From Acanthaster planci (lineage: Eukaryota; Echinodermata; Asteroidea; Valvatida; Acanthasteridae): a DNA stretch of 34,852 nucleotides. Below, in pieces: positions 17,689 to 29,839 of the stretch. Location: contig NW_019091525.1 of assembly GCF_001949145.1 (NCBI RefSeq), positions 1,929-36,780 of the forward strand, given 5' to 3'. Each line of letters starts with the position of its first letter. Position 1 is the first letter of the stretch. The position numbers and the translations under genes were made by a program. Under the pieces are notes generated by a model. It saw only the letters and a program-made list of their open reading frames with translations. It searched no databases and was not told the DNA's origin.

Positions 17689-18691
17689 TGCAACACTGGC
17701 GAAAATAAATGGAACACTACATTGTCCAATTCCCATGGGTGTAAATCCCATAGAGGATGGGGTATATACCCCTCCACACACACCTTTTTTGGGGGGAATG
17801 GCTATTGAATCATCTTCCCTCACTTTTTTGTGATGACCAAAAATGTCTAAGTGAATTGTGTAGAATTTTCAGGATTTCCCAAAGACTGAAGTGTCTGCAA
17901 CATCATTAAAAAGGTGAAACAATTTAATTAAGCCAAAAATATGCCATTCTGATGTAAGAATCTGTATAAATTTGCTACACATCACAGGTGTACATCTTTA
18001 TCAAGAACATCACCCCCTATATAGTATATATAATGTATAAGGTGTAGCCCCCCTTTTCAAATGTCCATGGCCAGACAAGTCATTCCCCTTCTACCTCCCC
18101 CCCCCCAATTTCTTGCAGAGATTTTTGCCAGTGCCAATCCCGAATCAGTTCATGCTCAACATCATGGGAAAGAAACTGAGACTCCTGTACATCCCTTAAA
18201 ATGCTCTCATCGAAGGCCATAGTGCAATTTATGGGGGAACTTGAGACTATATCTAAATTAAGGTGACATTTTGTTAAAAAAGAATCTTTATTACCGTATT
18301 CTCGATATTGGGGGAAAAGTTGCCTGTGGACAAAACCGTATTTGCTAATACTACCAACGAAGCCTTACATTTTTTTTACAACAAATGGAATAAAACCCAG
18401 ACTTAATGAAAACTAAAATGACAGAACAGTAAATACTGATTCCTTAGGGTACCTGTACACTAAAGTTACATATGCCTTGATCAGCCGAATTACTTCTGAA
18501 ATGGCGTTATCAACATTTGTATGTTTGCATCTGTATAGAAGACTTTCCACTTTGTAGACACATGACTCTATTTCCAATTTAAGAATGGTAATCAGCATCA
18601 AATGATTCAGTCTGAGTTTACTGGTGTATATAATTCCTTGTGAATCCTCTAACAATTTAATCAGTATCAACACATCCACCTTTTTTTCTGT
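17689..18691. other. No gene seen
   Basis: AT-rich host sequence with a C10-type run near 18100 and no open frame with coding character. Confidence 0.5.
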
Positions 18692-18695
18692 TTAA

Positions 18696-19558
18696 AAAGT
18701 AACCCCAAAGGTGGTGACAAAAATGGGAATGTAGTTTAATAAATTCACGTGGTATCCAAGTAATAAGTTATATATGTAAAGTGGCACTGTGACTTCTGAA
18801 TAAAAGGTAATAATGTGATAAAAGTATGGACCAATTCTGCAGGTTTTTTCAAACTTTTTCCACATTTGTACGGTTGGTGGCGCCACGTGGTGATTACGCG
18901 CCACTGTGAAACGAAAAACGTCATGACCTGGTTTCCTGTATACATTTTCGTACAAAGGCCTGAATGCCTGAGCTGCCAGCCTAGCCTAGCCTAGCGTGAC
19001 ACTCTTTTCGGAATAGCAACACAATAAACATTGAAAACATCTGTCCTTTACTCTGAACTTGCCAAGCCGTATTTATCAGATCTTGGTCTCCTTCACCACT
19101 TTGTTAACCGGCGGTGGCCCCATCGTCAGCCCGATTGGGATCCTGTTGGCGCTCCACTGGCGCGATGGGTGTGAAGCGGTGAGGCTCTGCTCCTCGGACT
19201 TGGGACAATGTATAACTTTAACTACACACGTGTTACTATACTACATGTAATTACATGCATTGACGTGACCACGCCAGCTCAGCACATACATGCATCAGCT
19301 GCAGAACCGTTTCCACAGTGCTACATCCACAGAATCCTAGAAAAGCTGTATTCATGAGATGTAAACGAAGTGATGATGACACATTCCTTTCACGAAAGCT
19401 AGACATGGCATTTGGCAGAAACGGCTCTCAAAAGTGATTTTTTTTAAACCAAAAATATTGCTGAATCTGGATTTACATGGCACAGATGTCTATAGTGGGA
19501 TCCAAGTAAACATACTCTGACCAGATTTCTTATTTTCTTCCACCGTTGGGGTTGCTCT
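18696..19558 (+). mobile_element. TTAA-flanked element T, copy 1
   Basis: The left end is AAAGTAACCCCAAAGGTGG, next to TTAA at 18692-18695. The right end is CCACCGTTGGGGTTGCTCT, next to TTAC at 19559-19562 (one base from TTAA). The two ends are inverted repeats of each other. The body matches the reverse complement of copy 2 (23278-24238) over its whole length, for example AAAGTGGCACTGTGACTTCTG at 18779-18799 and TATGTTTACTTGGATCC in the reverse sense. No transposase is encoded. TTAA targets are typical of piggyBac-like transposons, so this is probably a non-autonomous relative. Confidence 0.75.
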
Positions 19559-19562
19559 TTAC

Positions 19563-20984
19563 ATCTGACATGTTTTTTCTCGGTTTATTATTCCTGCTCA
19601 TCGTTTGGACTATTGACTCGTAATCATAGGTTGGTTTGTGTTTATAGGTTGGATATAGTACAAGACTTGATGTACGTGAAGGAACTCTTCTTGCCTTCTG
19701 TGATACATAAGCTGGTTGTTCTGAAACACGCTTGCTGTTAGCAGCTTGGCATTCTCTCTCCCACGTATCCAAGCATCTCCATAGCTTCCTATCTCTTCTT
19801 AGTACTGGAGCTATCTAAAGAACAAGAGTGGAAAAATAACTAGTTCTTTAAAATATTTTTTTTAATTTAGGTAACTCATCAACATTGTCCATAAAAAAAT
19901 GGATACAATAATGTTTGGCAGTGAATGAGGATGTGACAAGAACAGACCATCACACCTAGAATTACAAAGCTGTATAAAACATAAATTCTTTCAAATATGA
20001 AACCAACTGGGCAAATAGGCTTTGAAGACTGAGAAATTAAAGTTTAAAAAGAACAGGGAACAGGCAGCAGAAGTATGAGTATGAGAGAGGATCTGAGCAT
20101 GAGCAAGAAATTAGGATACATGTAAGTTGGGCAGGAATATAAAAAAGTTACTCACCAAAGCCCCTTTGTCAAAATTCTTTGTTAGAGGCAGATGTTATTT
20201 CTGCTCACCTCATTCTTCTTTAGACAGCCTCCACCAATTACAACTCATTCTCACTCCAAAGGTGAGTACTATTTGCCACATCACCTCACAGTGAGGGAGG
20301 TGGATGGGGATTACGTTGTGGGTAAGGTGGGGAACTTATCACTCCTCAGATCTTTACTGTACAGCTATTGTACTGTTGTCTACATTAAATTCATCTGTTA
20401 AGTTTGAAGTTGATAAAGGGTTGGGAGATCCCACTGCCAGCTCTTTTGGGGTTAATGCTGAAGCAAATTGACTATAATTTGGTGAGACTACAATGCTTTC
20501 AAACCCACATCAGTAATGCGACGTGGTGAGGATTCCACACTGCAGCAAAATTGTCTTCATGAACTACTGTCATGCTTATCATTAAGCAGGCTGTTAGTAA
20601 AAAACATATCTGTTAATATTGCAGTTAAAAAATAACAATTTTGCTGAATTGTAGACAGCAAAACAAAAATAAGAACTTCCTATGCAGCACAGATTGGCTA
20701 TAATGGGTAGCCCCCAAAACACAAAAATGTTTCAAACTCGATTCCCCCAAGGCATAATATATGGTCCAAACATGATGGAAGTTTCCAAGCTGCATGGCTA
20801 GAAGATTTTTGGCAAAGAAAAGTAAAACTAGGGGTGCATGATTGCACATGCACGCTCATTGCATCAATGTCACAGACACAGGAGTCAACTGCACACTTCA
20901 CTCCAGGATGAATTTTTTCCCATGAATCCCCAATGCTGCATTATCAAGGAGGTGCATTATTCCTAGGCTAATCCACTAACTAGT
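19563..20984. other. No gene seen
   Basis: Host-type AT-rich sequence. Frames up to 80 residues occur on both strands but show no domain, splice pattern or composition that supports coding. Confidence 0.5.
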
Positions 20985-21536
20985 CCTGCAGCCAATTTCA
21001 CAAAACTTTACGTAATGGCATAATTCCACTTATGCCACATTTTATTACTAATAAAATGCACAACAAATTAAAACCAATTTCATGAAACTTATGCACTGTG
21101 TAAGTTATGGCCCAATGTACGCAGTCATTTTAGGTGGTGTATGTGGCGCCAAACAAAGCGAAAAGGAATGATTTGACAAGCATGTCATGTTCGGTTATTA
21201 AAGCCTCATCACTGCTCAACTCAACAAGGCTTATATGGAAAGTGTACAACTTTGTTTTAGAAGGTAATGAAAACTAAAAAAAAAAGAAAAAAAAGGAAAG
21301 CTTTTTCAAAATGGAGGGCTGGGTGATTCAACGACTGTTTGATGACTGTTGTTATATTGGAAAGGAACAGCCATCCTAAAAAACTTTCTTGTCCATGTCC
21401 ACTACATTTAATATTAAAACTTGGCACAGCTATGCAACAGTTTGTGAAATGGAACATAAACTACAACAAATTTATGGTGCAAGAATTACGCATGGTTCAA
21501 AGTTATACTAAGTTTCGTGAACTTGGCTGCTGGCAG
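20985..21536. mobile_element. Candidate MITE with imperfect terminal inverted repeats
   Basis: The left end, TGCAGCCAATTTCACAAAAC (about 20988), is the approximate reverse complement of GTTTCGTGAACTTGGCTGCTGG near the right end (about 21510-21533). A third related block, CCAATTTCATGAAACTTATG, occurs inside near 21073. No protein-coding frame. Boundaries are approximate and no target duplication is evident. Confidence 0.4.
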
Positions 21537-22416
21537 TTGAAAACTTCTCTTTTCTTAAAGGACAAGAGAACATGTCTTGCCTGTTCTCCATCCTAACCCC
21601 TCAGATGTTGTTCACTTACTATGATCTATGAATGCCCTGTAGTTTTGGGATTTTTATGACAAGATATTCAAATTTATTGTTGAAAATGCCACTCTATTTT
21701 CTCGATTTTTTAACAAAGCAATTTATTAAAAAATGAAGCAATTCAGTGGAATGAAAGCTGCAGCCCCTAATCAACCAATCTTGTTAAATTATGACAAAAT
21801 CCAAAGGTGTCACCTCCGTTTAAACATCCTAAGCTTTAAATTAATACCCAAAACATCAATTCTGAAAATAATTTTGGTACAGACTAAATGTATTTTGTGT
21901 TGCATTGCATTGTGATTTTTTATTTAGAGGGAGGGGAATGCTTGCGGGGTATCCTTCATAGTACAGATGTAATATGAGGGCTTCGAGACTTGCTTAATTA
22001 TCTCATTTTATTAAGAACCTCATCTTTAAACGTACGTGGATTTATTAGTGTGGCAATTGTTTCCCTCTCAATCCTCTTTTTTATTCGCATCTCTTTCGCC
22101 GAGAATAGCCAGAACTCCATCACTGATAATGGATTACTATGAATGAAGCATCAAACCATTCCATATAAGCATATACCATTGAAAACATAAAGGCCACCCG
22201 TCAGAGGCAACAAAACTCAATCAGTGAGGTATCTCTCTACATCTGCACAGGAAACACATTCATCATTGATGCACATGGCCACTCCTCTGGGGTAAAAATA
22301 CACCATAATATCCCATGCTTTTGTGGGTAACCTTACGATCATCACTGAAGCATCTGCTCACTTCCTCGATGATGACCAGTGAGCCTTTGTTGAGGTACTC
22401 ACAGCCAAACCCTTAG

Positions 22417-22540
22417 AGATAACCAGTGGTTCATCACTGAAGTATTCAGTTGCACCCTCAGAAATAACCAGTGGTCCAACACTGAAGTATTCAGCTGCAC
22501 CCTCAGAAATAACCACTGAGCCTTTGTTGAGGAATCCAGC
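22417..22540 (-). repeat. 45-bp tandem repeat with an open minus-strand frame
   Basis: Units at 22417-22461 and 22462-22506 differ at few bases, and a partial third follows. On the minus strand each encodes about VISEGAAEYFSVGPL, and the frame stays open for 80 codons around it. The GAGCCTTTGTTGAGG block on both sides (about 22381 and 22517) is a further copy. This could be a coding minisatellite or part of an old gene or transposon. Confidence 0.5.
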
Positions 22541-23273
22541 CACAGGTGAGGCATCACTGATCCCAGTTGATCCACCACTTGGAAAGCCAAACATCTTCAT
22601 TCAAATTATGTGAAACCTTCTGGTAATGTTTGATACTATCTACTGGTACGTCTTGAAATTACTCTTTAAACCTTTGTGAAAAAAAAACAACACTTGTACC
22701 TAAATACCACAAAAAATATGTTCCATAACCTGGAATACTTTCTGACCCAAACAGATGTGAGTTTGATAACTGACAGAAAGATGGCCAGGCAGACAAAACA
22801 CAGACATACCATAAACAGTAGTGAGAATTGAACACAATGGAGATACTGAAGGTTTGGAGTTGAAATATGTTTACTCTTTTCACAAGTACGAAAACACACG
22901 CACACACGACAATTTAAGAAAACTTATGACCAAGGTACACAAGAATAAGTATTCAGACCTAAAAAAAATAATGTGCACGCCTGCCTTGTAAAGAATTGGA
23001 CCCCTTGAAAAGACGAACCACTTCCAATCCAAAAATCTATGTGTGAAACAAATACACACGTAGATCTGTGTACGGTAACACACAAAGTTAACCGACAGTT
23101 AATAATTAACACATTGCACAAAGTACATACATGTATTCATAAATACCTCAGACAGTTTCCATATTAAACAACCCACAACGGGACCGTAAAGCAACATTTT
23201 GATAATGCCAACTGCAATTTGACAATGCCATAAATGCTGCATAAAAATGCGCTGGTGCCTGGATACAAACAGT
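22541..23273. other. No gene seen
   Basis: AT-rich host DNA with CA-rich stretches near 22880-22910 and no supported gene. Confidence 0.5.
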
Positions 23274-23277
23274 TTAA

Positions 23278-24238
23278 AGAGCAACCCCAACAATGGAAGA
23301 AGATAAGAAATCTGGCCGTAGTATGTTTACTTGGATCCAACTAAACACCACACATAAACCCGAATTCAGCAACATTTTTGGTTAAAAAAAATCACTTTTG
23401 ACACCCATTTCTGCCGAGCACCATGGCTAGCTTTCCTGAAAGGAGCATGTCGTCATCGCTTCATTTACATCTCATGAATATGGCTTTTGTCCACATAGCA
23501 CCAGGGAAACAATTCTCTGGTTGGTGCATGTATGCACTGAGCCGGCACAGTCATGTCAATGCACATAATTTCACACAGTATAGTAACAAGTGTGAAGTTA
23601 CAGTTACACTGTCCCAAGCTCGTGCTGTCTGGAAGGCCCGAGATATTCTCCCCAAAAATGGCTGAACGCGGAAGACCCAAACGTGACAACTCTTGGTACG
23701 AGCAAGAAGAACACTCACCAGAGCAAAAAGAACCCAAGGCCGTGCAGCTGAGGCGTGCAGGCCTTTGTACAAAAATGTACCCATGAAACCAAGTCCTTCG
23801 AGGTCATGACGTTTTTCATTTCCACACTGGTGCGCAATTGAAAAGGCATTTCAGCATGGTACCACTAACAGCACAAACATGGACAGTTTTTGAAAAACCC
23901 ATAGAGTTACTCCATACTTTTATTGCAATATAACTATTTATTCAGAAGTCACAGTGCCACTTTACATATGTAACTTATCACTTAGATAACATGTGAGTAT
24001 ATTAACCCCTTCACGGCTGGATTATTTTGACCCCAACTGCTGGCCTGTGGTATGCCCTCAATGGAGGGCTTTGTCAAGCAGCAGGCCCCATTGAACCAGC
24101 AGCTGCACGGTGAATAGACTGTATGTGTGGTATGCACTAATCCTCACAGTAGTGGCAGTCCACAGTAGTGGCAGTCCTCAGTAGCGAAGGGGTTAAACTG
24201 TATTCCCCATTTTTTTTCACCACCGTTGGGGTTGCTCT
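23278..24238 (-). mobile_element. TTAA-flanked element T, copy 2, opposite orientation
   Basis: The left end AGAGCAACCCCAAC is preceded by TTAA (23274-23277). The right end GTTGGGGTTGCTCT is followed by TTAA (24239-24242), giving a perfect four-base target duplication and near-perfect inverted ends. It matches copy 1 in reverse complement. It is longer because a 187-bp element plus a TTAA duplication sits inside at 24006-24192. Without that insert the copy is about 770 bases. Confidence 0.8.
24006..24192. mobile_element. Nested 187-bp TTAA element inside copy 2
   Basis: Begins CCCCTTCACGGCTGG and ends CAGTAGCGAAGGGG, so the ends are inverted repeats (CCCCTTC/GAAGGGG), flanked on both sides by TTAA (24002-24005 and 24193-24196). 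The sequence of copy 1 runs past this point without the insert. Size, CCC-type ends and TTAA duplication fit a piggyBac-type MITE. It contains a small direct repeat, CACAGTAGTGGCAGTCC. Confidence 0.8.
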
Positions 24239-24242
24239 TTAA

Positions 24243-27022
24243 TCCATTCCTATTGGTCAAGAGTCTGTGTGCATTGTGGCAAACAGAACTCACCACATCT
24301 ATTTGTGGAGATTCTTCTGGACTACTTGAAAAAGGAACATACCATAAAATGGACCGGGTGTTCGTGACACTGAAAGTAAAATTCTTGAACAAAACCCTTG
24401 GAAATTAATAGTATATTGACTTTTTTGACACTCTAACTAAAACGGTATTTATGAATGGGAATAAATATGTGCTTAGATAGTCTTTACCTAATACTGAAGA
24501 CCAGTCAAGAACATACATATACATGTATCTATTCCCTTAATACAATAGTGAAAGGGACAGCTGCATGTAAACCAAGCTGCAAAAAATGATATACAAAGAT
24601 GTGAAACTTTATTGGAACATTTTTGTACAATGTTTACATCAAGTAAAGAAATATATTTTGACCATGATGAGTGAACAAGCTACACTCTATTAAACCTTGT
24701 CTTCAGTAACTTACTCATAACTCACTTTTAGAAGGCCCTTCATAAACCCAACATTTGGGTTTCTTTTTCCTATTGCATTTGGCCATTTATTTTTAACATA
24801 CAAATCTAAATACAGCTTTTAAAAACCAAATTATTTATGTCTGCTATGAGGTGAGAGCCTTCTACATTGCACATCACATGACCTTTGAACTTTTGAAACA
24901 TCTCCAATAATTGTGATTCTAGAAATCACATTCATTAAAATTTTCCATATACATGTACCTTACAAATTTCAAAATGGGAAAGACTGAAGGGAGGAGAGTG
25001 GGCCACACAAAAACAACGCAAGCAGAACTTCAATGAAGCAGTAATATGAACTGAGTTTCGTTTTAGCATTTGAAGTGGTGAGATTGAAACCAGGTCATAC
25101 TGACTTGAAATGACAATTTGCCATATTTCAATTCACTGCTTAGAGATGGCCCTTCTTGGATATTCCAATGGTGCAATCAGTTGTGATGGATAACTAGTAA
25201 AGTTCTAAATCGAAAAGTCACTTGAATGTTGTTTGAGGTACAGGACTGAACTACATGTACATTCTTTAGCCCTAACAGTCCCAAATCATCTGATTTCAAT
25301 ATGATTTTACATACGCCCTAGGGGGTTGGTGTTAATTCAGGCAAACAAAAATGTAAAAATGCCACAATCCAACATGACTGCTGACAATAACGTGACATTT
25401 GAAGTAGCCTTCCATGATGCTAAAAGCAAGACCAAAATTATGAATAAGCTTCCCAAATATTTGTGCAATCCAAAAACTGGCTTTGAAAGCAAGCCTACAA
25501 GCAGAAACACTCCTCATAAGTTGAATATATCAAAAGCTGGTAATTACATCACATTATTGCACACCATAAATGATTAGTGCTTTCCATTTCAAGCAGTGTT
25601 CCCTTTTTGCTTACAAATGTAAAAAATGCAGAAAATGACCTTTTACTGCAAAAATCCAGTTCAAAAGTGTTAAGTTTATGTTTTAAAAAGTCTGCCACAA
25701 TTTAACTTTTAAATTATGCATAATTATGTATTTACATGGGGGGGGGGATAAAAGCCAAATCTATGTATGTAAATAGAGGGGGGAATAGGGTGTTATAATA
25801 ATAATACTTAACACACAGTTTTTATATAGTGCATCACATCGAAGTCTCAATGCGCTTCACAAGAAACAACAATTAAAGGCAATTAATGGAACAGGTAAAT
25901 TTTAAGGAGTGTTTTAAATTCATTTTCATTATAGCACCCCACTTTTGGAACACACTTTTTCATGGTGAGGAATAAAAATTAAGGTGAATTGTTAAGAACT
26001 GTACAGACTTTCCCACAACTGCGTTTAATAGCACTTGAAAAGGGAGAATTAAAAAAAATCATAAATATGCCACTCTGGTATAACATTCTTTTGCAATGTA
26101 ATACATGTAGGTTACAGATGTGTAATCATGAACATCGCCATCTATATAGAACCAAAAGGAGCTGACAATAGACAACCAATATCTGTATACATTTGATTTT
26201 TCTATACAAGAAAAACAGGATTTTTTTATCAATGTACATGTAGGTAAACACAAACAATTGATGTCTACATGCAGTTGCTGAGAAGTGGTAGTTTACCAGA
26301 ATTTTACAGGAACATTTCTCACATGATATTTAACCACTTCGCACCGGGCCCATTTATCCATGTTGATTCTGCTGAGCCGGGTAATTTTTCATTTTCCTGT
26401 TTTCAAATTCATTAAAAACTCATAACTTCATTTACTGGACGTTTACACCCACACAAATGACTGTCTGGTGGCTACTCTAATCTAACAGACAACATCTATT
26501 GATGCCCATGAATTTCAGCCAGGCCTGCCACCTGGTAAAAAGAGCCTGATTGTGTGCTGTTACATAAGTTTCTTGGTTCCTGAAACTGGCACAGTGTGCG
26601 GCTGGCGGTTTTTTCAATGGGGGCCAGATTAGCATGCAAGGTATTGTGTCACTCATAACTGTGCACTAGAGCATTTGTCCATGGTGGTAATTTGCTGGCA
26701 CTGAATGCCACAAATTAAACAGTTTTATAATATTTCAAATCAATGATGGATTTCCTCCACTTTTGACAACTGAAAAAAGTTAGCAATTCTCAGCAGCTTG
26801 GTCTTTTGTTTCCAAGTGCAGTCTTTTATGTTACAAGGTCCAGCTATTTTGTCTGGTTTCGGGCTCCCTGGCTTCATGTATAAAGCTTATGTGCCCAAAA
26901 CCAGGCACCCCGGTAGGAAATTGTTAAGTCTCAGGAAAGATTCAGTAAACACACTAGCAACTGGATACTTCAAAGCTCTCCTTGCTCTTCCTTTTTTGCT
27001 CTAATCCACTAAGATGACATAC
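24243..27022. other. Host intergenic or intronic DNA
   Basis: No supported gene. A G10 run lies near 25738-25747. At 25797-25862 there is a block (AATAATACTTAAC, TTTTTATATAGTGCATCACA, then AGTCTCAATGCGCTTCACA) that resembles a widespread dispersed repeat in invertebrate genomes. At 26332 a TTTAACCACTTCGCACCGGG block resembles the end of a TTAA-type MITE, but no partner end was found. Confidence 0.4.
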
Positions 27023-27076
27023 CTTTTTTTCCAGCTGCTGTATCTTTGCATCCTGTTCTGCTATTCTATGTTTTAA
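27023..27076 (-). CDS. Probable 54-nt internal exon, coiled-coil
   Basis: On the minus strand a pyrimidine-containing acceptor ending TTCACAG precedes 54 bases in phase 0. These encode LKHRIAEQDAKIQQLEKK, and a textbook donor GTATGT follows. Heptad spacing indicates a coiled coil. The gene is unknown. It may belong with the exon at 28849-28899, which is upstream on the same strand and also in phase 0. Confidence 0.55.
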
Positions 27077-27563
27077 CTGTGAATTAAATTGACAGAGAAA
27101 AGAAAGAGATACACATAATATGTGAAAGTGTACGGTAGAAAGAGTATATGTTTGACACTCACAGGTCTTCAATGTCATAACTGACCCACTGCCAACAAAC
27201 CTGAAGTGTTCTGGCAAAATGAGACAGAATTTGGCTGTACCTTATGTTGATATACGGAACATTCAGAAGGGCACAATATCTTCTGATTACAGTAATTAAA
27301 CACCATTATGTGTTCTTATATTCATTTGAAAAATCTTTGGTGGTGTGCACAAATCTGGAGGTCTTTGGTGCCCTTTCATAATACTTTATTTCTCCAACTA
27401 TAACAGACTCTGTAGGCCTTGAAATGAATGACAGCCATGAGTGCCAGTGCGGTCATTGCCTTTCTTACTGACCAAGGTATGACCTCCTTATCTAGAATAT
27501 GCAAAGAAACATCATACATCCGACAAAACATGGTTCATCCCTCTGGCTGCCGGACTATTATAC

Positions 27564-27979
27564 TGTAACGTCTCTCTTAAGGTAGGGAGTCGTTATCATA
27601 AAGAATGAGAGTCATTGGACTGACTTATACACACACTACTGTTTTATTCCGAAGAATTATTCACATCTTCTCCATATTTACAATGAGCAACTGCTTCTAA
27701 TAAGGCTGGATATTACTTAAGTACTGCTCGTCCAAATCTGGGCCATTTTTTCGGGAGCGAAAGAAAGGTTGATCATATAGGAGCTATACACTCACGAACG
27801 GTCAGAGAGTTGTTTCTCCAAAGCTGCCTGCTAGGGAATGATCGATGCTGACCGCTGGAGCTGGTCGCTTTATATAGACTTTTGGGTCCGCATCTTAGCC
27901 AATGGGAGCACTGGATTGGGGTGGTTATGAATAATTCATACATGTAGAAAGTCTATGGAAGAAAAGTCTTTTTTGTACA
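27564..27979 (-). mobile_element. Candidate solo LTR
   Basis: Read on the minus strand it begins TGTACAAAAAAG and ends GACGTTACA (TG...CA ends). It has in order CCCATTGGCT (CCAAT-box type), TCTATATAAAGCGACC (TATA) and GGAATAAAACAG (polyadenylation signal), the order expected for U3, R and U5. No primer-binding site, second LTR or clear target duplication is seen, so a host promoter is the alternative. Confidence 0.4.
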
Positions 27980-28848
27980 CACTTGGTCCTCGCTCACTTA
28001 GTTTCTGGAGAGCGATAAGGTCCAAGAAGTTTGGGAGCGGGAGGGTGAAAGGCTGTTCGTGGGTGAGCTACGGGGGACTTGGATTTACTAGAGGACCGAT
28101 GCAGAGGGTCTTTAAAAACTAACAGTGCTAGCCCCCACTCACTCGCCCCCACAAAGGCACCGGCCATGTTCGACCTCTTTTTTCGACGCGAGAAGTACCA
28201 CGAGGCCCTATGGGACGGAGGGAGGGAAATTGGTAATCTGGTAGGTATGCAGTAGTAGACCCAACCCACATAAGGTGGAGGGAGAATCTACTGCCTGCAA
28301 CCTACGCACAGTAGTGGGGACATATAATCCCAACTGCTGGGTGGACCCCCGGTTTCAAGCGGTTTTCGCCGGGTCCTCCATTTTCTCTGTAATGAGCACA
28401 TTATGTACGGGTCACTGTACACCGAAAGAATGGTTTCTGGAGTGCCATGGAAGTCCAGAGGCCAAACAAAGAGACCACTTTATTGTACCTTACTCCCACT
28501 AATCCATGCATGTCCTGCCTCCACCCACACAAGAGGAGGGCTGGGGTTTTTTGTTGGGGAATCTAATCCTCTTAAATAATCTGTGCAAGTGGGTTGTCTT
28601 GAGAGAGGACAGAACTTCTTGTTTTGGGCTTTTCCCTTTTACATGTATTAAATTTTTTTTACACCTTTCCCACGATCACTTTCTAAATGAAACTCTTCAT
28701 TAACTGATTTATGATATTCTACAATATCTTCCTTTCTCTTTTCAGCATCCATCCCTACTGACAACATAAAGTCACTGAATATCATTTTATTAGAACTCTG
28801 GCATTTTATAGCATTGAAGAATTTACAAATATGAATAATTTTCGATAC
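27980..28848. other. No firm gene; one weak exon candidate
   Basis: A minus-strand stretch at about 28670-28762 (protein piece EKRKEDIVEYHKSVNEEF) is bounded by AG and GT. However, its phase does not follow from the exon at 28849-28899 and its pyrimidine tract is poor. The rest shows nothing supported. Confidence 0.3.
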
Positions 28849-28899
28849 CTTGGTCACTGTCATCTGCTTGATTTCTCCCCGAGCTTTCATTAACCCCAA
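28849..28899 (-). CDS. Probable 51-nt internal exon
   Basis: Minus strand: the acceptor TTGCTTTCAG is followed by 51 bases in phase 0 encoding LGLMKARGEIKQMTVTK, then the donor GTATCG. Length and phase match the exon at 27023-27076, so the two may be neighbours in a gene made of small helical exons. The family is not recognised. Confidence 0.45.
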
Positions 28900-29839
28900 C
28901 TGAAAGCAATACATGGGAGACAGACAAAGGAAAATTACAATTTCGGTTATTTCAATTATTTATTTCCAATGATACAAGCTGATATTAAATTGATTGTGCA
29001 AAATACTGCAAGAATCATTACGCTTAAGAAAAAAATGAAATAGCTGCAGACGGATTTGAAATACGTTACATCGAACATATTGTAAAAAGACAATACAAAT
29101 AAAGCCAATATCACAAATAGACAATTGAGTATGTGACAATTTGTGTTTCTGTAGAAAAAGTTGATGACTAGTCATTTTTACTTGAGATATGTTCAATTCA
29201 ACAAACTTTAAAACGTGTTTCTTCTTGAGTGTCAGGGCACTAAAATATGTTCAAAGGCAAATTTGAAGCTCTCTTTCAAGTTTTACCTTTTGATCTTATT
29301 CATTATCAAGAAAAGGAACTAGTAGTTTCATGTGGGAACCTATGACAGTTCACTTTGATTTTCATTTGTTAAAGTTTTGGTAGCAGATTTTTTGCCCCTT
29401 GGCCTGATCAATTTTTTTAGTTGCTATTTTTCTAGCAGTACAAAAGCATCTGACGTTTGAGTGACAAAGTGAAGGGAAAATCAATCCCACTGCACTTTAG
29501 TTTTCAAAAAATCACCTGCAAGATTGGAATTATTTACAGCCAAACAATAATTCAGTTTCCCAGGGGAATATCTTTTCGCTATTGAGGCCTGAAAGCATAC
29601 CCTTGCAAAAATGGACCCATGTACAGTTGTTAATTTCTTTAGATGAAAAACGTCTTTGATGAAGAGTACAGACTGACTGTCTTTAAAGACTTGGTCAGAG
29701 ATTGTCCAAATGATCACCTCAGAATGCAAAATTTTGTACATATTTCTAGTGTCACTGGTTGATAATGCTGAGGTGGCATTTCCGGTCTTCTTTAGAGGAG
29801 AACATGTAGCAAGGGCATTAAAGACATTGTCCCAGGTTC

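Noticed and set aside
22659-23121. Several overlapping minus-strand frames of 65-82 codons, Cys/Phe-rich
   Set aside because: Mutually overlapping in different frames, with no domain or splice evidence; composition fits translated AT-rich non-coding DNA.
26330-26720. Another TTAA-type MITE starting TTTAACCACTTCGCACC
   Set aside because: No matching inverted end or second TTAA was found nearby.
28670-28762. Third small exon (EKRKEDIVEYHKS region)
   Set aside because: Phase does not fit the exon directly upstream and the acceptor lacks a good pyrimidine tract.
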